Notes under the pieces: model-generated
Databases searched by the model: none
What the model was told of the DNA's origin: nothing
The model's input: only the letters and a program-made list of their open reading frames with translations
Made by a program: the position numbers and the translations under genes
DNA from: Miltoncostaea sp963762825
Lineage (GTDB): Bacteria; Actinomycetota; Thermoleophilia; Miltoncostaeales; Miltoncostaeaceae
Reading direction: 5' to 3'
NCBI GenBank assembly: GCA_963762825.1
Contig: CAVXLZ010000001.1
Coordinates: 620,001-684,000 of the forward strand
DNA length: 64,000 bases
Part shown: positions 53,590-63,942 of the stretch, piece by piece
How the letters are laid out: each line of letters opens with the position of its first letter
Numbering within the stretch: position 1 is the first letter of the stretch

Positions 53590-53625
53590 CGAACATATGT
53601 TCGCTCACCGGCCGGACGTCATCAA
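53590..53625 (-). promoter_or_regulatory. LexA/SOS box and core promoter of imuB
   Basis: CGAACATATGTTCG (53590-53603) is a perfect 14-bp palindrome matching the SOS box. On the minus strand TTGATG (53620-53625), a 17-base spacer and GAACAT (53597-53602) form a promoter with the -10 inside the box, seven bases before ATG 53589. The layout is the same as at dnaE2. Confidence 0.87.
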
Positions 53626-53640
53626 GTGACGGGGGGCGGG

Positions 53641-54519
53641 TCAGCGGCCGATCGTCGCGTCCACGAGGTCCGCAGCCTCCATCGGCGCCCCGTCCACCCG
53701 CCAGATCCCCGTCGCCCACCTCTGCGCGTCGGCTGCACCGGGGCCGGCGAGGGCGACCCGACGGCGCTCGGCCAGCCGCCCGATCTCCCCCGCGACCTCC
53801 TCACCCAGCGACTCGTGCATCGACGCGATCACCACGAGGGCCGGATCGAGACGATCGGCCGCCTCGGCGATCGTCTCGATCGGGGTGTTCGGTCCCAGCA
53901 GCGTGATCCGCCACCCCCTGTCTCTCAGGCCCAGACCGAAGCAGATCAGCCCGAGGTCGTGCTGCTCCCCCGGCGGACATGCGAGCAGCGCGAGCCGGCC
54001 CGTCCCGTCGCCCCAGTTGCGGGCGAGCACCAGCAGCCGGCCGCGGATGATCGACGTCGCGAAGTGCTCCTGGGCGATCGTCACATCCCCGGTCTCCCAA
54101 CGCGCGCCGAGGCTCTGCAGGTACGGCAGGACGCCCTCGCCGAGGGCCGTCTCGAGGCTGAAGCCCGCCAGGAGGCGGTCGAGGGCGGCGTTGGCGTCCC
54201 GATCGTCGAAGCGGTCAACGGCGTCGTCGAGGGCGGCGCGGATGTCCGCGGGGCGCACCGCCAACGACGCACTCCGACCTCTACCGGGGACCGCGATCAC
54301 CGCCGCTGCCGCCCGCGAGGCGGACAGGCCTCGGTCGATGCTCTCCCGCATCGCACGCACCCGCCTCTCGTCCTCCGGCCCGTACGTCCGGAATCCACCT
54401 GCGGTGCGCTCGGGCGACGGCACGCCGTAACGCCGCTCCCAGGCGCGCAGGAGCGGAACGCTGACGCCCGTCCTGCGAGCGAGCTCCCCGATCCTGATGC
54501 GCTCGTCTATCGCGTCCAC
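53641..54519 (-). CDS. CarH-like MerR-family B12-dependent photoreceptor repressor
   Basis: 292 aa. A MerR helix-turn-helix at residues 8-75 (IGELARRTGVSVPLLRAWER, then GGFRTYGPEDERRV) is followed by a helical light-sensing bundle and a cobalamin-binding Rossmann domain. The CarH signature W-x9-EH is exact (WETGDVTIAQEH), and the lower-ligand motif is GEQHDLG. CarH proteins hold operators in the dark with adenosylcobalamin and release them in light. It is divergent from a four-gene operon. The GTG start at 54519 is six bases after a CATACT -10, so it is leaderless. Confidence 0.88.
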   Translation of the reverse strand: MDAIDERIRIGELARRTGVSVPLLRAWERRYGVPSPERTAGGFRTYGPEDERRVRAMRESIDRGLSASRAAAAVIAVPGRGRSASLAVRPADIRAALDDAVDRFDDRDANAALDRLLAGFSLETALGEGVLPYLQSLGARWETGDVTIAQEHFATSIIRGRLLVLARNWGDGTGRLALLACPPGEQHDLGLICFGLGLRDRGWRITLLGPNTPIETIAEAADRLDPALVVIASMHESLGEEVAGEIGRLAERRRVALAGPGAADAQRWATGIWRVDGAPMEAADLVDATIGR

Positions 54520-54525
54520 AAGCGC

Positions 54526-54555
54526 AGTATGACGAGTGTCAACAGATCTTGTTCA
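54526..54555 (-). promoter_or_regulatory. Promoter of the CarH-like gene
   Basis: On the minus strand TGAACA (54550-54555), an 18-base spacer and CATACT (54526-54531) precede GTG 54519 by six bases. The half-site GTGTCAACAGA (54536-54546; reverse TCTGTTGACAC) inside the spacer resembles TCTGTCCACAT at the divergent promoter, suggesting autoregulation. Confidence 0.45.
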
Positions 54556-54623
54556 GTTTTCGGCGTATAACGGCCGAATCGGCGCATGTAATCGCCAAAA
54601 AGAACCTATCTGAATGGCAAACC

Positions 54624-54660
54624 TGGACAGAGCGGGGCTGATGTGTCTAGAGTCTGTCCA
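54624..54660 (+). promoter_or_regulatory. Promoter bracketed by a perfect inverted repeat
   Basis: -35 TGGACA (54624-54629), 18-base spacer and -10 TAGAGT (54648-54653) drive the four-gene operon. TGGACAGA (54624-54631) and its exact complement TCTGTCCA (54653-54660) form eight-bp arms 29 bases apart centre to centre, covering the -35 and the predicted start. This is a strong candidate operator for the divergent CarH-like repressor. Confidence 0.6.
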
Positions 54661-54690
54661 CATTCAAACCTCTTCCCAGGAGACGAACCG

Positions 54691-54891
54691 ATGAGCGACG
54701 TATCCACGAAGAGCTGGCCTGACCTCGCCGAAGGTTTGTACGAGCGCCTGACCGGCCGGAGCGCGACCATCAGCTACGAGTTCGAGGACCTCGCCGTCGA
54801 GGTTCCCGACCGCACGGGGAGCGATGCGCCGCGGGCGACCTGGAGGCTCAACGGGACGCTCAACATCCGCACGTCCGAGCCCCGGCGTTGA
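54691..54891 (+). CDS. Small protein 1 of the CarH-linked operon
   Basis: 66 aa, acidic. The sequence pattern is SWPDLAEGLYERLTGRSATI, YEFEDLAVEVP and WRLNGTLNIRTSEP. No signal peptide or membrane helix; likely a small beta-rich protein. ATG 54691 follows AGGAG at about nine bases. No family that I can name. It is the first gene of a tightly overlapping set. Confidence 0.7.
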   Translation: MSDVSTKSWPDLAEGLYERLTGRSATISYEFEDLAVEVPDRTGSDAPRATWRLNGTLNIRTSEPRR

Positions 54892-55253
54892 TCGATCGCC
54901 GCATCGTCGTGGACGGCGATCTCGCGATCAGCGGGCCGGGCGTGTCGCTGCGGCTGGGCGCGGGCGCCGACGGCTCTCCGACCCTCGTCGTCGAGGGCCG
55001 GTCGGGCGTCGGTCTCCGCGTCGGCCGCGCCGCCATCCGGCGGGCGGCCGACGCCGGACTGGCCCTCCGGGTCGCGGACGCCCGCGGGCGCACGCTCGTG
55101 GTGATCGACCCGGATCGGCGGTCCGTCCTCGGTCGCCTCCTGTTCGGGACCGATCGTGCCCGGCCCACGTTCCGCGGGCTGATCGCCGTCCGGCGGGGTG
55201 CGGCCGCACAGCAGACAGAGCCATCAATCGAGCACGGAGGGATGGAGAAATGA
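54888..55253 (+). CDS. Small protein 2 of the CarH-linked operon
   Basis: 121 aa, with alternating beta-strand character (RRIVVDGDLAISGPGVSLRL, then PTLVVEGRSGVGLRVGRAAI and GRTLVVIDPDRRSVLGRLLF). A TTG start at 54888 overlaps the previous stop (TTGA), implying translational coupling. It has no membrane helix or recognised domain. Together with small protein 1 it might form a beta-rich complex, but this is a guess. Confidence 0.65.
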   Translation: MIDRRIVVDGDLAISGPGVSLRLGAGADGSPTLVVEGRSGVGLRVGRAAIRRAADAGLALRVADARGRTLVVIDPDRRSVLGRLLFGTDRARPTFRGLIAVRRGAAAQQTEPSIEHGGMEK

Positions 55254-55495
55254 ACCAGTCGTCGCCGCAGGCTCCGCCCGTACGGAGTCGTGTCCCGCAG
55301 GGTGTGCTCGCGTCGCGTGAGCGGCGCGAGGAGATGGCGCGCGCGCTGATACTGCTCGCGGCCTTCGCATCGTTCGTGCTGTCCGTGTCGCTCTGGTTCG
55401 CGGGCAACGAGCAGCAGGGGATCTTCGTCGGGATCTGGGTGCCCTCGATCGTCAGCCTCGGGGCCTTCCTGCTTCCCCGGAGGACCGAGTCGTGA
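55250..55495 (+). CDS. Small membrane protein 3 of the CarH-linked operon
   Basis: 81 aa: a polar, basic N-terminus (about 30 residues), then two membrane helices (ALILLAAFASFVLSVSLWFA and IFVGIWVPSIVSLGAFLLP) joined by a short GNEQQG loop. ATG 55250 overlaps the previous stop (ATGA) and is preceded by GGAGGGATGGAGA. Unknown function. Confidence 0.75.
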   Translation: MNQSSPQAPPVRSRVPQGVLASRERREEMARALILLAAFASFVLSVSLWFAGNEQQGIFVGIWVPSIVSLGAFLLPRRTES

Positions 55496-55656
55496 GCACG
55501 CTCGGACTGTTCATCATCGGGGCGATCGTGACGCTGGTCGTCTTCTCCGCCCTCGCGATCCTGATCGTCGGCGCGGTCCTCGACGGCCGTGCTCAGCGAG
55601 AGGAGGACGATAGGGCGCGGCCGCGCGAGACGGGCGCGGTCGCCTCCGCCCGCTGA
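55492..55656 (+). CDS. Small membrane protein 4 of the CarH-linked operon
   Basis: 54 aa from GTG 55492, overlapping the previous stop (GTGA). One N-terminal membrane helix (LGLFIIGAIVTLVVFSALAI, continuing LIVGAVL) is followed by a charged tail (DGRAQREEDDRARPRETG). The strict overlap and coding bias make it credible despite its size. Unknown function. Confidence 0.7.
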   Translation: MSTLGLFIIGAIVTLVVFSALAILIVGAVLDGRAQREEDDRARPRETGAVASAR

Positions 55657-55747
55657 AGAGAGCAGCGGGCCGGCGCCGGCCCGCGGCCCGCGGCCCGTCC
55701 GGCCCCGCGAGTCAACTCATGCCCGCTTCTGGCCGAAGGGCACGGGG

Positions 55748-57664
55748 ATGTCCACACCGCGCGACGACGCCCCCGCCCTGGTATTCGACGCCGACCAAAT
55801 CTCGGTCGTCTTCTCGTGCCTGCCCAGCGGCCTGCTCGTCCTCGCGTCCGACCGACGCGTGCTGGAGGTCAACGACCGCCTCTGCGCCATGTTCGGCCTG
55901 GCGCGCGACGAACTCGTGGGCCATCCCCCCCAGTCCCTCTGGCCCGAGGACGAGCGCCCGCGCCTGGATGCCGCCCTCGGCGCCTGCGCCACCTCCTGCT
56001 CCGCCGAGCACGAGATGGTGCTCCGTCGGGCCGACGGGACGTCGTTTCCGGCGATCGTCGGCATCGCGCGCACCCCGGACGCCGACGGCCCGTACATCCT
56101 CACGATCCAGGACGTCACCGAGCGCGTGCGCGCCGAGCGCGTGCGCATCGCTCGGGAGCGCGTCGGCGCGATGGTCACGATGGACGCGGGCGTCGAGGCG
56201 ATCTTCGAGCGGGTGGCATGCGAGCTCGCGAGCCTCGTGCAGGGCGGTGCCGGTTGCGTCGAGCGCGGAGTGGGCGACGATGCCCTCGTGGTCGCCTCCT
56301 CGGGTGGATCGTCGCGGGGTCCGGTCACGGCGCACGAGCCCGGAGCCCTCAGCGCCCCGATCGTCGTGGGCGGCACGCCCTGGGGTCGCGTAGGGGTGGC
56401 CGCGGGCCCCGAACAGCCCCTGTGGGACGGCATCGACGAGGCGCTGGAGGCCATGGCGGAGCTGGTCGCGTCGGCGCTCGTGGCCGAGCGGGCACGCGAG
56501 CAGATCGTGGCCCGCGAGGGAGCCGACCCGCTGGTCGGTCTGCCCGACGCCCAGGCCTTCGCCGAGTTGATGGAGCGGGAGTCGGAGCGGTCACGGCGCT
56601 ACGGACGATCCCTGTCGCTCGTGCTCGTGGACGTCGACGGCTTTCGCCAGATCAACGAACGACACGGGCAGGTGACCGCAGACGCCGTCCTGCGAGAGGT
56701 GGCCGATCGGCTGCAGATCCTGGTGCGCTCCTCGGACTGGATCGGTCGCACGGGTGGCGACGAGTACGCATGGCTCCTGCCCGAGACCGACGAGGCGGCG
56801 GCCCGGGACGCCGCGGAGAGGCTGCGTCGCTCCCTGTCGGAGGCGCCGTTCGGGGGAGTGGGCTACCTCACCGCATCCCTCGGCATCTCGTCGAGCGCCT
56901 CGGCCGAGGGGGCCGCCGATCTCTATCGCCAGGCGGAGGTCGCGCTCCACTGGGCCAAGGTGTCCGGCCGCAATCGGGCGATCCCCTACTCCTTCCAGGT
57001 CGCCGAGGAGGTCTTCTCGCGCCGCGGTGCCGACCGCGCCGAGACGCCGAGCCTGCGGGCCATGCGGGCGCTGGCGTGGGCAGTCGACGCAAAGGATCCG
57101 CACACCCATCGCCACTCGGCCCGGGTGGCCGACCTGGCGGTCCAGTTGGCGAGCGCCCTCGGCTGGACGGTGACGCGCGCCGCCCAGCTCCGCGAGGCCG
57201 GGCTGGTCCACGATGTCGGCAAGATCGCGGTGCCGGACGCGATCCTCTTCAAGCCGGGCCGCCTCACGCCGCAGGAGTACTCCCATATGGCCTCCCACGC
57301 CGAGATCGGTGCCCAGATCGTCGCCGACGTGTTGTCGCCAGAGCAGGCGGCATGGGTCAGAGCCCACCATGAGCGCTGGGACGGAGATGGCTATCCGGAC
57401 CGCCTCCTCGGCGACGAGATCCCAGAGGAGGCGCGCCTCCTGACGCTCGCCGACTGCTGGGACGTGATCGTGAGCTCGCGCAGCTACAAACCCGGCCGCA
57501 GCGTCGCCGACGCGCTGGCGGAGGTGCGGCGCTGCTCGGGTTTCCAGTTCTGGCCGGTCGCGGTCGAGGCGCTGGAGCGACTGGTGGCAGCGGGCGTCGT
57601 CGGGGCGGGGGAGGGGGAGCGCCCGGCCCCGCTCGGTAGCTCCGAGGGTGTCCTGGTGAGCTGA
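55748..57664 (+). CDS. PAS-GAF-GGDEF-HD-GYP c-di-GMP turnover protein
   Basis: 638 aa. A PAS domain (ISVVFSCLPSGLLVLASDRR to about residue 125) is followed by a GAF-like domain, a GGDEF domain with intact GGDEY (GRTGGDEYAWLLPE near residue 340), and an HD-GYP domain (LVHDVGKIAVPDAIL and HHERWDGDGYPDRLLGDEIP). Both synthesis and breakdown of c-di-GMP are possible. It lies 92 bases after the four-gene operon, same direction, so it may share the CarH-controlled promoter; ATG 55748. Confidence 0.9.
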   Translation: MSTPRDDAPALVFDADQISVVFSCLPSGLLVLASDRRVLEVNDRLCAMFGLARDELVGHPPQSLWPEDERPRLDAALGACATSCSAEHEMVLRRADGTSFPAIVGIARTPDADGPYILTIQDVTERVRAERVRIARERVGAMVTMDAGVEAIFERVACELASLVQGGAGCVERGVGDDALVVASSGGSSRGPVTAHEPGALSAPIVVGGTPWGRVGVAAGPEQPLWDGIDEALEAMAELVASALVAERAREQIVAREGADPLVGLPDAQAFAELMERESERSRRYGRSLSLVLVDVDGFRQINERHGQVTADAVLREVADRLQILVRSSDWIGRTGGDEYAWLLPETDEAAARDAAERLRRSLSEAPFGGVGYLTASLGISSSASAEGAADLYRQAEVALHWAKVSGRNRAIPYSFQVAEEVFSRRGADRAETPSLRAMRALAWAVDAKDPHTHRHSARVADLAVQLASALGWTVTRAAQLREAGLVHDVGKIAVPDAILFKPGRLTPQEYSHMASHAEIGAQIVADVLSPEQAAWVRAHHERWDGDGYPDRLLGDEIPEEARLLTLADCWDVIVSSRSYKPGRSVADALAEVRRCSGFQFWPVAVEALERLVAAGVVGAGEGERPAPLGSSEGVLVS

Positions 57665-57694
57665 GCCTCAATCCGGGGTGGCCGGTACGGCTCG

Positions 57695-57747
57695 GTGAGA
57701 CGGGGCGCGGGTGCCGGTGGGGAGCGTCTCACCCGGTCACTGTGACC
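57695..57747. repeat. Inverted repeats in a convergent intergenic region
   Basis: GTGAGACG (57695-57702) and CGTCTCAC (57725-57732) form an eight-bp stem with a 22-base loop, and immediately after it GGTCAC-T-GTGACC (57735-57747) is a perfect 13-bp palindrome. The 225-base gap to the convergent nitroreductase gene holds nothing else clear. The pair may act as terminators; the short palindrome also looks like a protein-binding site. Confidence 0.5.
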
Positions 57748-57889
57748 GTGGCACGCGCGCGGCGGGGCTTCCATCCCAGGCGCCCCGCTCTTCGGTTCCG
57801 GCATCCCGCGCCCAGTGATGACGGTACTCCTGTCGCTACCGGCCCGTCCAGGCCGGGACGCCAGAGTTGTCCCGGCGGAACCGGATCGC

Positions 57890-58546
57890 TCACGCCCGCG
57901 GGTTGCCCCATCTATCGTCGTGCACGAGCGTGCGCCACGGTCGCCGGATGGCCGCGAGCGCCGGCGGCAGGCCCTCGGGGAACTCCTCCGGATAGCCGAG
58001 CGGCGTGAGCAGCGGGACCTCGATCTCGGACGGGATGCCGAGCAGAGCGCGGAACTCCTCTTCGAGGAACCAGTGGAAGACCGTCGGAACCGTGCCGAGC
58101 CCCTTTGCGCGGGCCGCCACGAAGAGGTTCTCCATCATGAACCCCACCGACACGATGTCGGCGTCGCGCTCGAGGGCGGACTGGTCGGGCGGGAACACGT
58201 TGCGGGGTACGAGAAGGCCCACGATCCAGACCGGGACGTCGGAGTACGTCCCGAGCGCCTGGCGCGCGTAGTCACTCGCCCAGCGGGCGTGCTCGTCGGC
58301 GCTCGTACCAGGAGCGGCCGGCCGGACCGTGCGGAAGTACTCGGCGCCGCCGCGGACGACGACGTCGGCGAGCGCGGCTCGGGTGGCGGAGTCCCGCACC
58401 ACCATCACGCTCCACGCCTGAGCCATCCCGCCCGTGGGCGCCAGCAGGGCCAGGCGCAAGAGGGCATCGACGTCCTCGTCGGCCACCGGCCGATCGGTGT
58501 AGCGCCGTACGCTGCGCCGTTTGCGGATCGCCTCGAGCGCTTCCAT
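57890..58546 (-). CDS. Nitroreductase-family flavin oxidoreductase
   Basis: 218 aa. The N-terminal FMN-binding motif AIRKRRSVRRYTDRPV is classic, followed by LALLAPTGGMAQAWSVMVVR and the C-terminal GLGTVPTVFHWFLEEEFRAL region, then LLTPLGYPEE. An NAD(P)H/FMN reductase; substrate unknown. ATG 58546 has GGGGAGG six bases upstream. It diverges from the CDGSH protein gene, with which it might share redox control. Confidence 0.88.
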   Translation of the reverse strand: MEALEAIRKRRSVRRYTDRPVADEDVDALLRLALLAPTGGMAQAWSVMVVRDSATRAALADVVVRGGAEYFRTVRPAAPGTSADEHARWASDYARQALGTYSDVPVWIVGLLVPRNVFPPDQSALERDADIVSVGFMMENLFVAARAKGLGTVPTVFHWFLEEEFRALLGIPSEIEVPLLTPLGYPEEFPEGLPPALAAIRRPWRTLVHDDRWGNPRA

Positions 58547-58678
58547 CGTGGGCCTCCCCTGGGGTTCTCGGATCCGGGCGCCCACAGCCTATCGGCGAGG
58601 CGCGCGCGCCGGCCGGGCGGCGTGGAGCGGGCGGGGGATAGCGTACGCCGACCCACCTCGACCGCCGAAGGAGCCACG

Positions 58679-59326
58679 ATGAGCGACGAGCGACGGAACG
58701 TGTTCGCATTTCCCGGTAACGAGATCGACGTCACGTGGGATCGTCGCCTGTGCATCCATGTCGCCGAGTGCACGAAGGCGCAGGGAGAGGTCTTCGAGGC
58801 CGGGCGCACTCCCTGGGGGGACCCCGACCGCGCCTCGGCCGACGAGGTGGTCGAGGTGGTGGAGCGCTGTCCGAGCGGAGCCCTGGCGCACTCGCGCGAC
58901 GAGGCGCCGCCCGCCGTGAACACGGTGGTCGTCGCGAACGGGGGCCCGCTCTACTTCCACGGCGATCTGGCGATCGAGGGCGCAGCCGACGACATGCCCG
59001 GCGTGCGGACGCGAGCGGCCCTCTGCCGCTGCGGTCGTTCGGCCAACAAGCCGTTCTGCGACAACTCCCACCGGGCCGCCGACTTCGACGACGCCGGGGC
59101 GATCGGGGCCGGTCCGGGGGGCGGCGACGGGCTCGCGGGCGGACCCCTCACGATCACCCCGGCGCCGGACGGACCGCTGCTGCTGGCAGGCCCCCTCACC
59201 CTCGTCACCGGCGCGGGGCGCCCGGCCACGACGACCGAGAAGGCCGCCTTCTGCCGCTGCGGCGCATCGGCCAACAAGCCGTTCTGCGACGGCTCGCACA
59301 AGAGGGTCGGGTTCACGAGCGACTGA
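58679..59326 (+). CDS. Triple iron-sulfur protein: divergent 4Fe-4S domain plus two CDGSH domains
   Basis: 215 aa. Residues about 10-70 form a Fer4_19-type domain (RRLCIHVAECTKAQGEVF and VVERCPSGAL). Two CDGSH zinc-finger-like [2Fe-2S] domains follow with complete C-x-C-x2-S-x3-P-x2-C-x2-H motifs: CRCGRSANKPFCDNSH near 118 and CRCGASANKPFCDGSH near 194. A small electron carrier or Fe-S donor is likely. ATG 58679 follows AAGGAG. A TAGCGT -10 lies in the shared intergenic region with the divergent nitroreductase gene. Confidence 0.9.
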   Translation: MSDERRNVFAFPGNEIDVTWDRRLCIHVAECTKAQGEVFEAGRTPWGDPDRASADEVVEVVERCPSGALAHSRDEAPPAVNTVVVANGGPLYFHGDLAIEGAADDMPGVRTRAALCRCGRSANKPFCDNSHRAADFDDAGAIGAGPGGGDGLAGGPLTITPAPDGPLLLAGPLTLVTGAGRPATTTEKAAFCRCGASANKPFCDGSHKRVGFTSD

Positions 59327-59380
59327 GCGGGCCGGCCACGGGGCGCCCTCCGCGGTTCTCGGAGATTCGCCGATCGCTGC

Positions 59381-59869
59381 TTGTGGCGCCGGTGGGGCAC
59401 GGGGGACACTGGGGCCGCAGCGGTGCAGCGATCTCTCGGCGGCCTTCGCGGCCCCGGGGCGGCGCCGGTCGCGCCGGGCGCGTTCGATGTGGCGATCAGC
59501 GTCTTCGGGGTGATCTTCGCGTCCGAGCCGGCCGCTGCCGTCGGTCAGATGCTGGGGGCGCTGCGCCCCGGCGGGGTCCTCGTCATCGCGAGCTGGATCG
59601 GCCGCGGGCCGGTCCACGAGGCTTCGGCGTTGCTGCGGGCGGCGTTCCCGGCGGTGGACGGAGCGCCCCGTGTGGACTGGGCCGATCCTGACTGGGTGCG
59701 CTGTTTGGTCGCGGAGGCCGGGGCACGCGAGATCACCCAGCAGGTGGAGGATCTGACCTGGGAGGCGGCCTCTCCCGAGGCAAGCATCGCCGCCCTGCGT
59801 GCCGGCAGTGACGACGCCCCGGCCTTCCGCGCGCACGGGTCCTACGCGATCACGCGTGCCGTCCGCTGA
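59381..59869 (+). pseudogene. C-terminal remnant of a class I SAM methyltransferase
   Basis: The frame matches only the second half of a Methyltransf_11 domain: FDVAISVFGVIFASEPAAAV and MLGALRPGGVLVIASWIG, then HGSYAITRAV. The motif I loop that binds SAM (E-x-GxGxG) is absent, and the first 40 codons do not look conserved. It is therefore an N-truncated gene unless a frame break hides the rest. No clear ribosome-binding site. Confidence 0.6.
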
Positions 59870-59885
59870 CCGAGGCGCCGCGGGA

Positions 59886-60313
59886 TCAGCCGTCGTCGCC
59901 CGGGGAACGCCTTCCCGACTTGATCCGGGCGCGGTGGGTCTTCTCGGCGAGGCGACGCTCCCTGGCGGCCCTGCTCGGCTTCGTGGGGCGTCGCGAGGCG
60001 GGAGGCGGGGCGAGCGCCTCGGCCACCCGTCGTTCGAGGCGCTCCATCACAACCTGGCGATTGCGCTCGCGTGAGCGCTGGGCCTGGCTCATGAGCCGCA
60101 GGGCCCGGGTGTCAAGCCGCAACCCCGCGGCAAGGCGGTCACGGTCGCGCTCGCTCACCCCGTCGACCCCTTCGAGGTCGGCGAGCCGGATCGTCAGCTC
60201 GGCGCGCGTCTCGGTCTTGTCACGGCGCTGTCCGCCCGGGCCCGACGAGCGCGAGAAGGCCCATTCGGCACGCGCCGCAATCGACTCCGCCAGACGCGCG
60301 GCGCGGGACCGGC

Positions 60314-60317
<4 letters not shown>
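59886..60317 (-). CDS. arfB: Peptidyl-tRNA hydrolase ArfB (release factor-like)
   Basis: 143 aa. It carries the GGQ motif of class I release factors (SRSSGPGGQRRDKTETRAEL) and a basic C-terminal tail (RRPTKPSRAARERRLAEKTH) that enters the empty mRNA channel of stalled ribosomes. It rescues non-stop complexes. GTG 60317 overlaps the topB stop, so it is translated from the topB mRNA. Confidence 0.9.
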
Positions 60318-62860
<2,543 letters not shown>

Positions 62861-62907
62861 GGCGGCGGAGGTTAGCACCGGTTTCCGCGATGCCGTCCCG
62901 GACTGTT

Positions 62908-63942
62908 TCAGGGGCCTGCGACGACCGCCTCGACGCGGCGGTACACGTCTTCGGGAACGGTCTTGAGAACGCTGACGGCATCCGAGAGGGGGATGTCCGA
63001 GACGCTGTCACCTGCCAGCGCGACCATCCGCCCAAAGCGCCCCTGGGCCACGAGTTCGGCGGCGTGGGCCCCGAACCTGGTCGCCAGGGAGCGGTCGAAA
63101 GCGGTGGGGGTCCCGCCGCGCTGGACGTGGCCCAGCACCACCGAGCGCGCCTCCCCGCCGATCTCAGCCTCGATCTGCTCGGCTAGACGCTCGCCGACTC
63201 CCACCTTCGCGAGGAGAGTGTGTCCGAACTCGTCCACCTCGCCCTCGTGCGCGCCCTCCTCGAGGATCACGCCTTCGCTGACGACGATGATCGCGTAGCC
63301 GCGTCCTCTCTCGCGCCGCTCGCGGATGCGGGCGCACACGGCTTCGAGCGATGCCTGCTGCTCCGGGATCAGAATGGCGTGGGCGCCGCTCGCGAGCCCC
63401 GACTCGAGCGCGATCCAGCCCGCGTGCCGCCCCATGACCTCCACCACGATCACCCGGTCGTGCGACTCGGCGGTGGTGTGCAGGCGGTCGATCGCATCGG
63501 TGGCGATCTGGACCGCGGTCCAGAAGCCGAAGGTGTAGTCGGTGCCCGAGAGGTCGTTGTCGATCGTCTTGGGTACGCCGATCACGTTCAGGCCAAGCTC
63601 GTCGTGGAGCCGCCGGGCGACGCCGAGGGTGTCCTCGCCGCCGATGGCGATCAGGGCGTCGAGGCCGAGGTCGGCGAACGCCCGCACGCACTCCTCGCCG
63701 CCGCCGTCGGCCTTGAAGGGGTTGGTGCGCGAGCTGCCGAGGATCGTGCCGCCCCGCGTCAGGATGCCCGCCACCGCGTCGCGGTCGAGTGGGCGCTGGT
63801 CCCGTTGCAGGAGCCCGCGCCAGCCTCCGAGCAGGCCGACGTGCTCGTGGCCGTGCTGGGAGGCCCCCACGCGCACGGCGGCCCGGATGACCGCGTTCAG
63901 GCCCGGGCAGTCGCCCCCGCCGGTGAGCAATCCGACTCGCAT
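62908..63942 (-). CDS. pfkA: 6-phosphofructokinase, pyrophosphate-type signature
   Basis: 344 aa. It starts MRVGLLTGGGDCPGLNAVIR and has the catalytic PKTIDNDLSGTDYTFGF and VEVMGRHAGWIALES. The two specificity positions read GGEDTLG and PKTIDND; Lys in PKTIDND with an acidic residue in the GG-D-T loop is typical of PPi-dependent or mixed-substrate enzymes rather than ATP-PFK (GGDGS and PGTIDND). ATG 63942. The last 58 bases of the window contain only its upstream region. Confidence 0.92.
   Translation of the reverse strand: MRVGLLTGGGDCPGLNAVIRAAVRVGASQHGHEHVGLLGGWRGLLQRDQRPLDRDAVAGILTRGGTILGSSRTNPFKADGGGEECVRAFADLGLDALIAIGGEDTLGVARRLHDELGLNVIGVPKTIDNDLSGTDYTFGFWTAVQIATDAIDRLHTTAESHDRVIVVEVMGRHAGWIALESGLASGAHAILIPEQQASLEAVCARIRERRERGRGYAIIVVSEGVILEEGAHEGEVDEFGHTLLAKVGVGERLAEQIEAEIGGEARSVVLGHVQRGGTPTAFDRSLATRFGAHAAELVAQGRFGRMVALAGDSVSDIPLSDAVSVLKTVPEDVYRRVEAVVAGP

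Noticed and set aside
54691..55656. Gas-vesicle operon
   Set aside because: The small proteins do not carry GvpA, GvpF or GvpK signatures.
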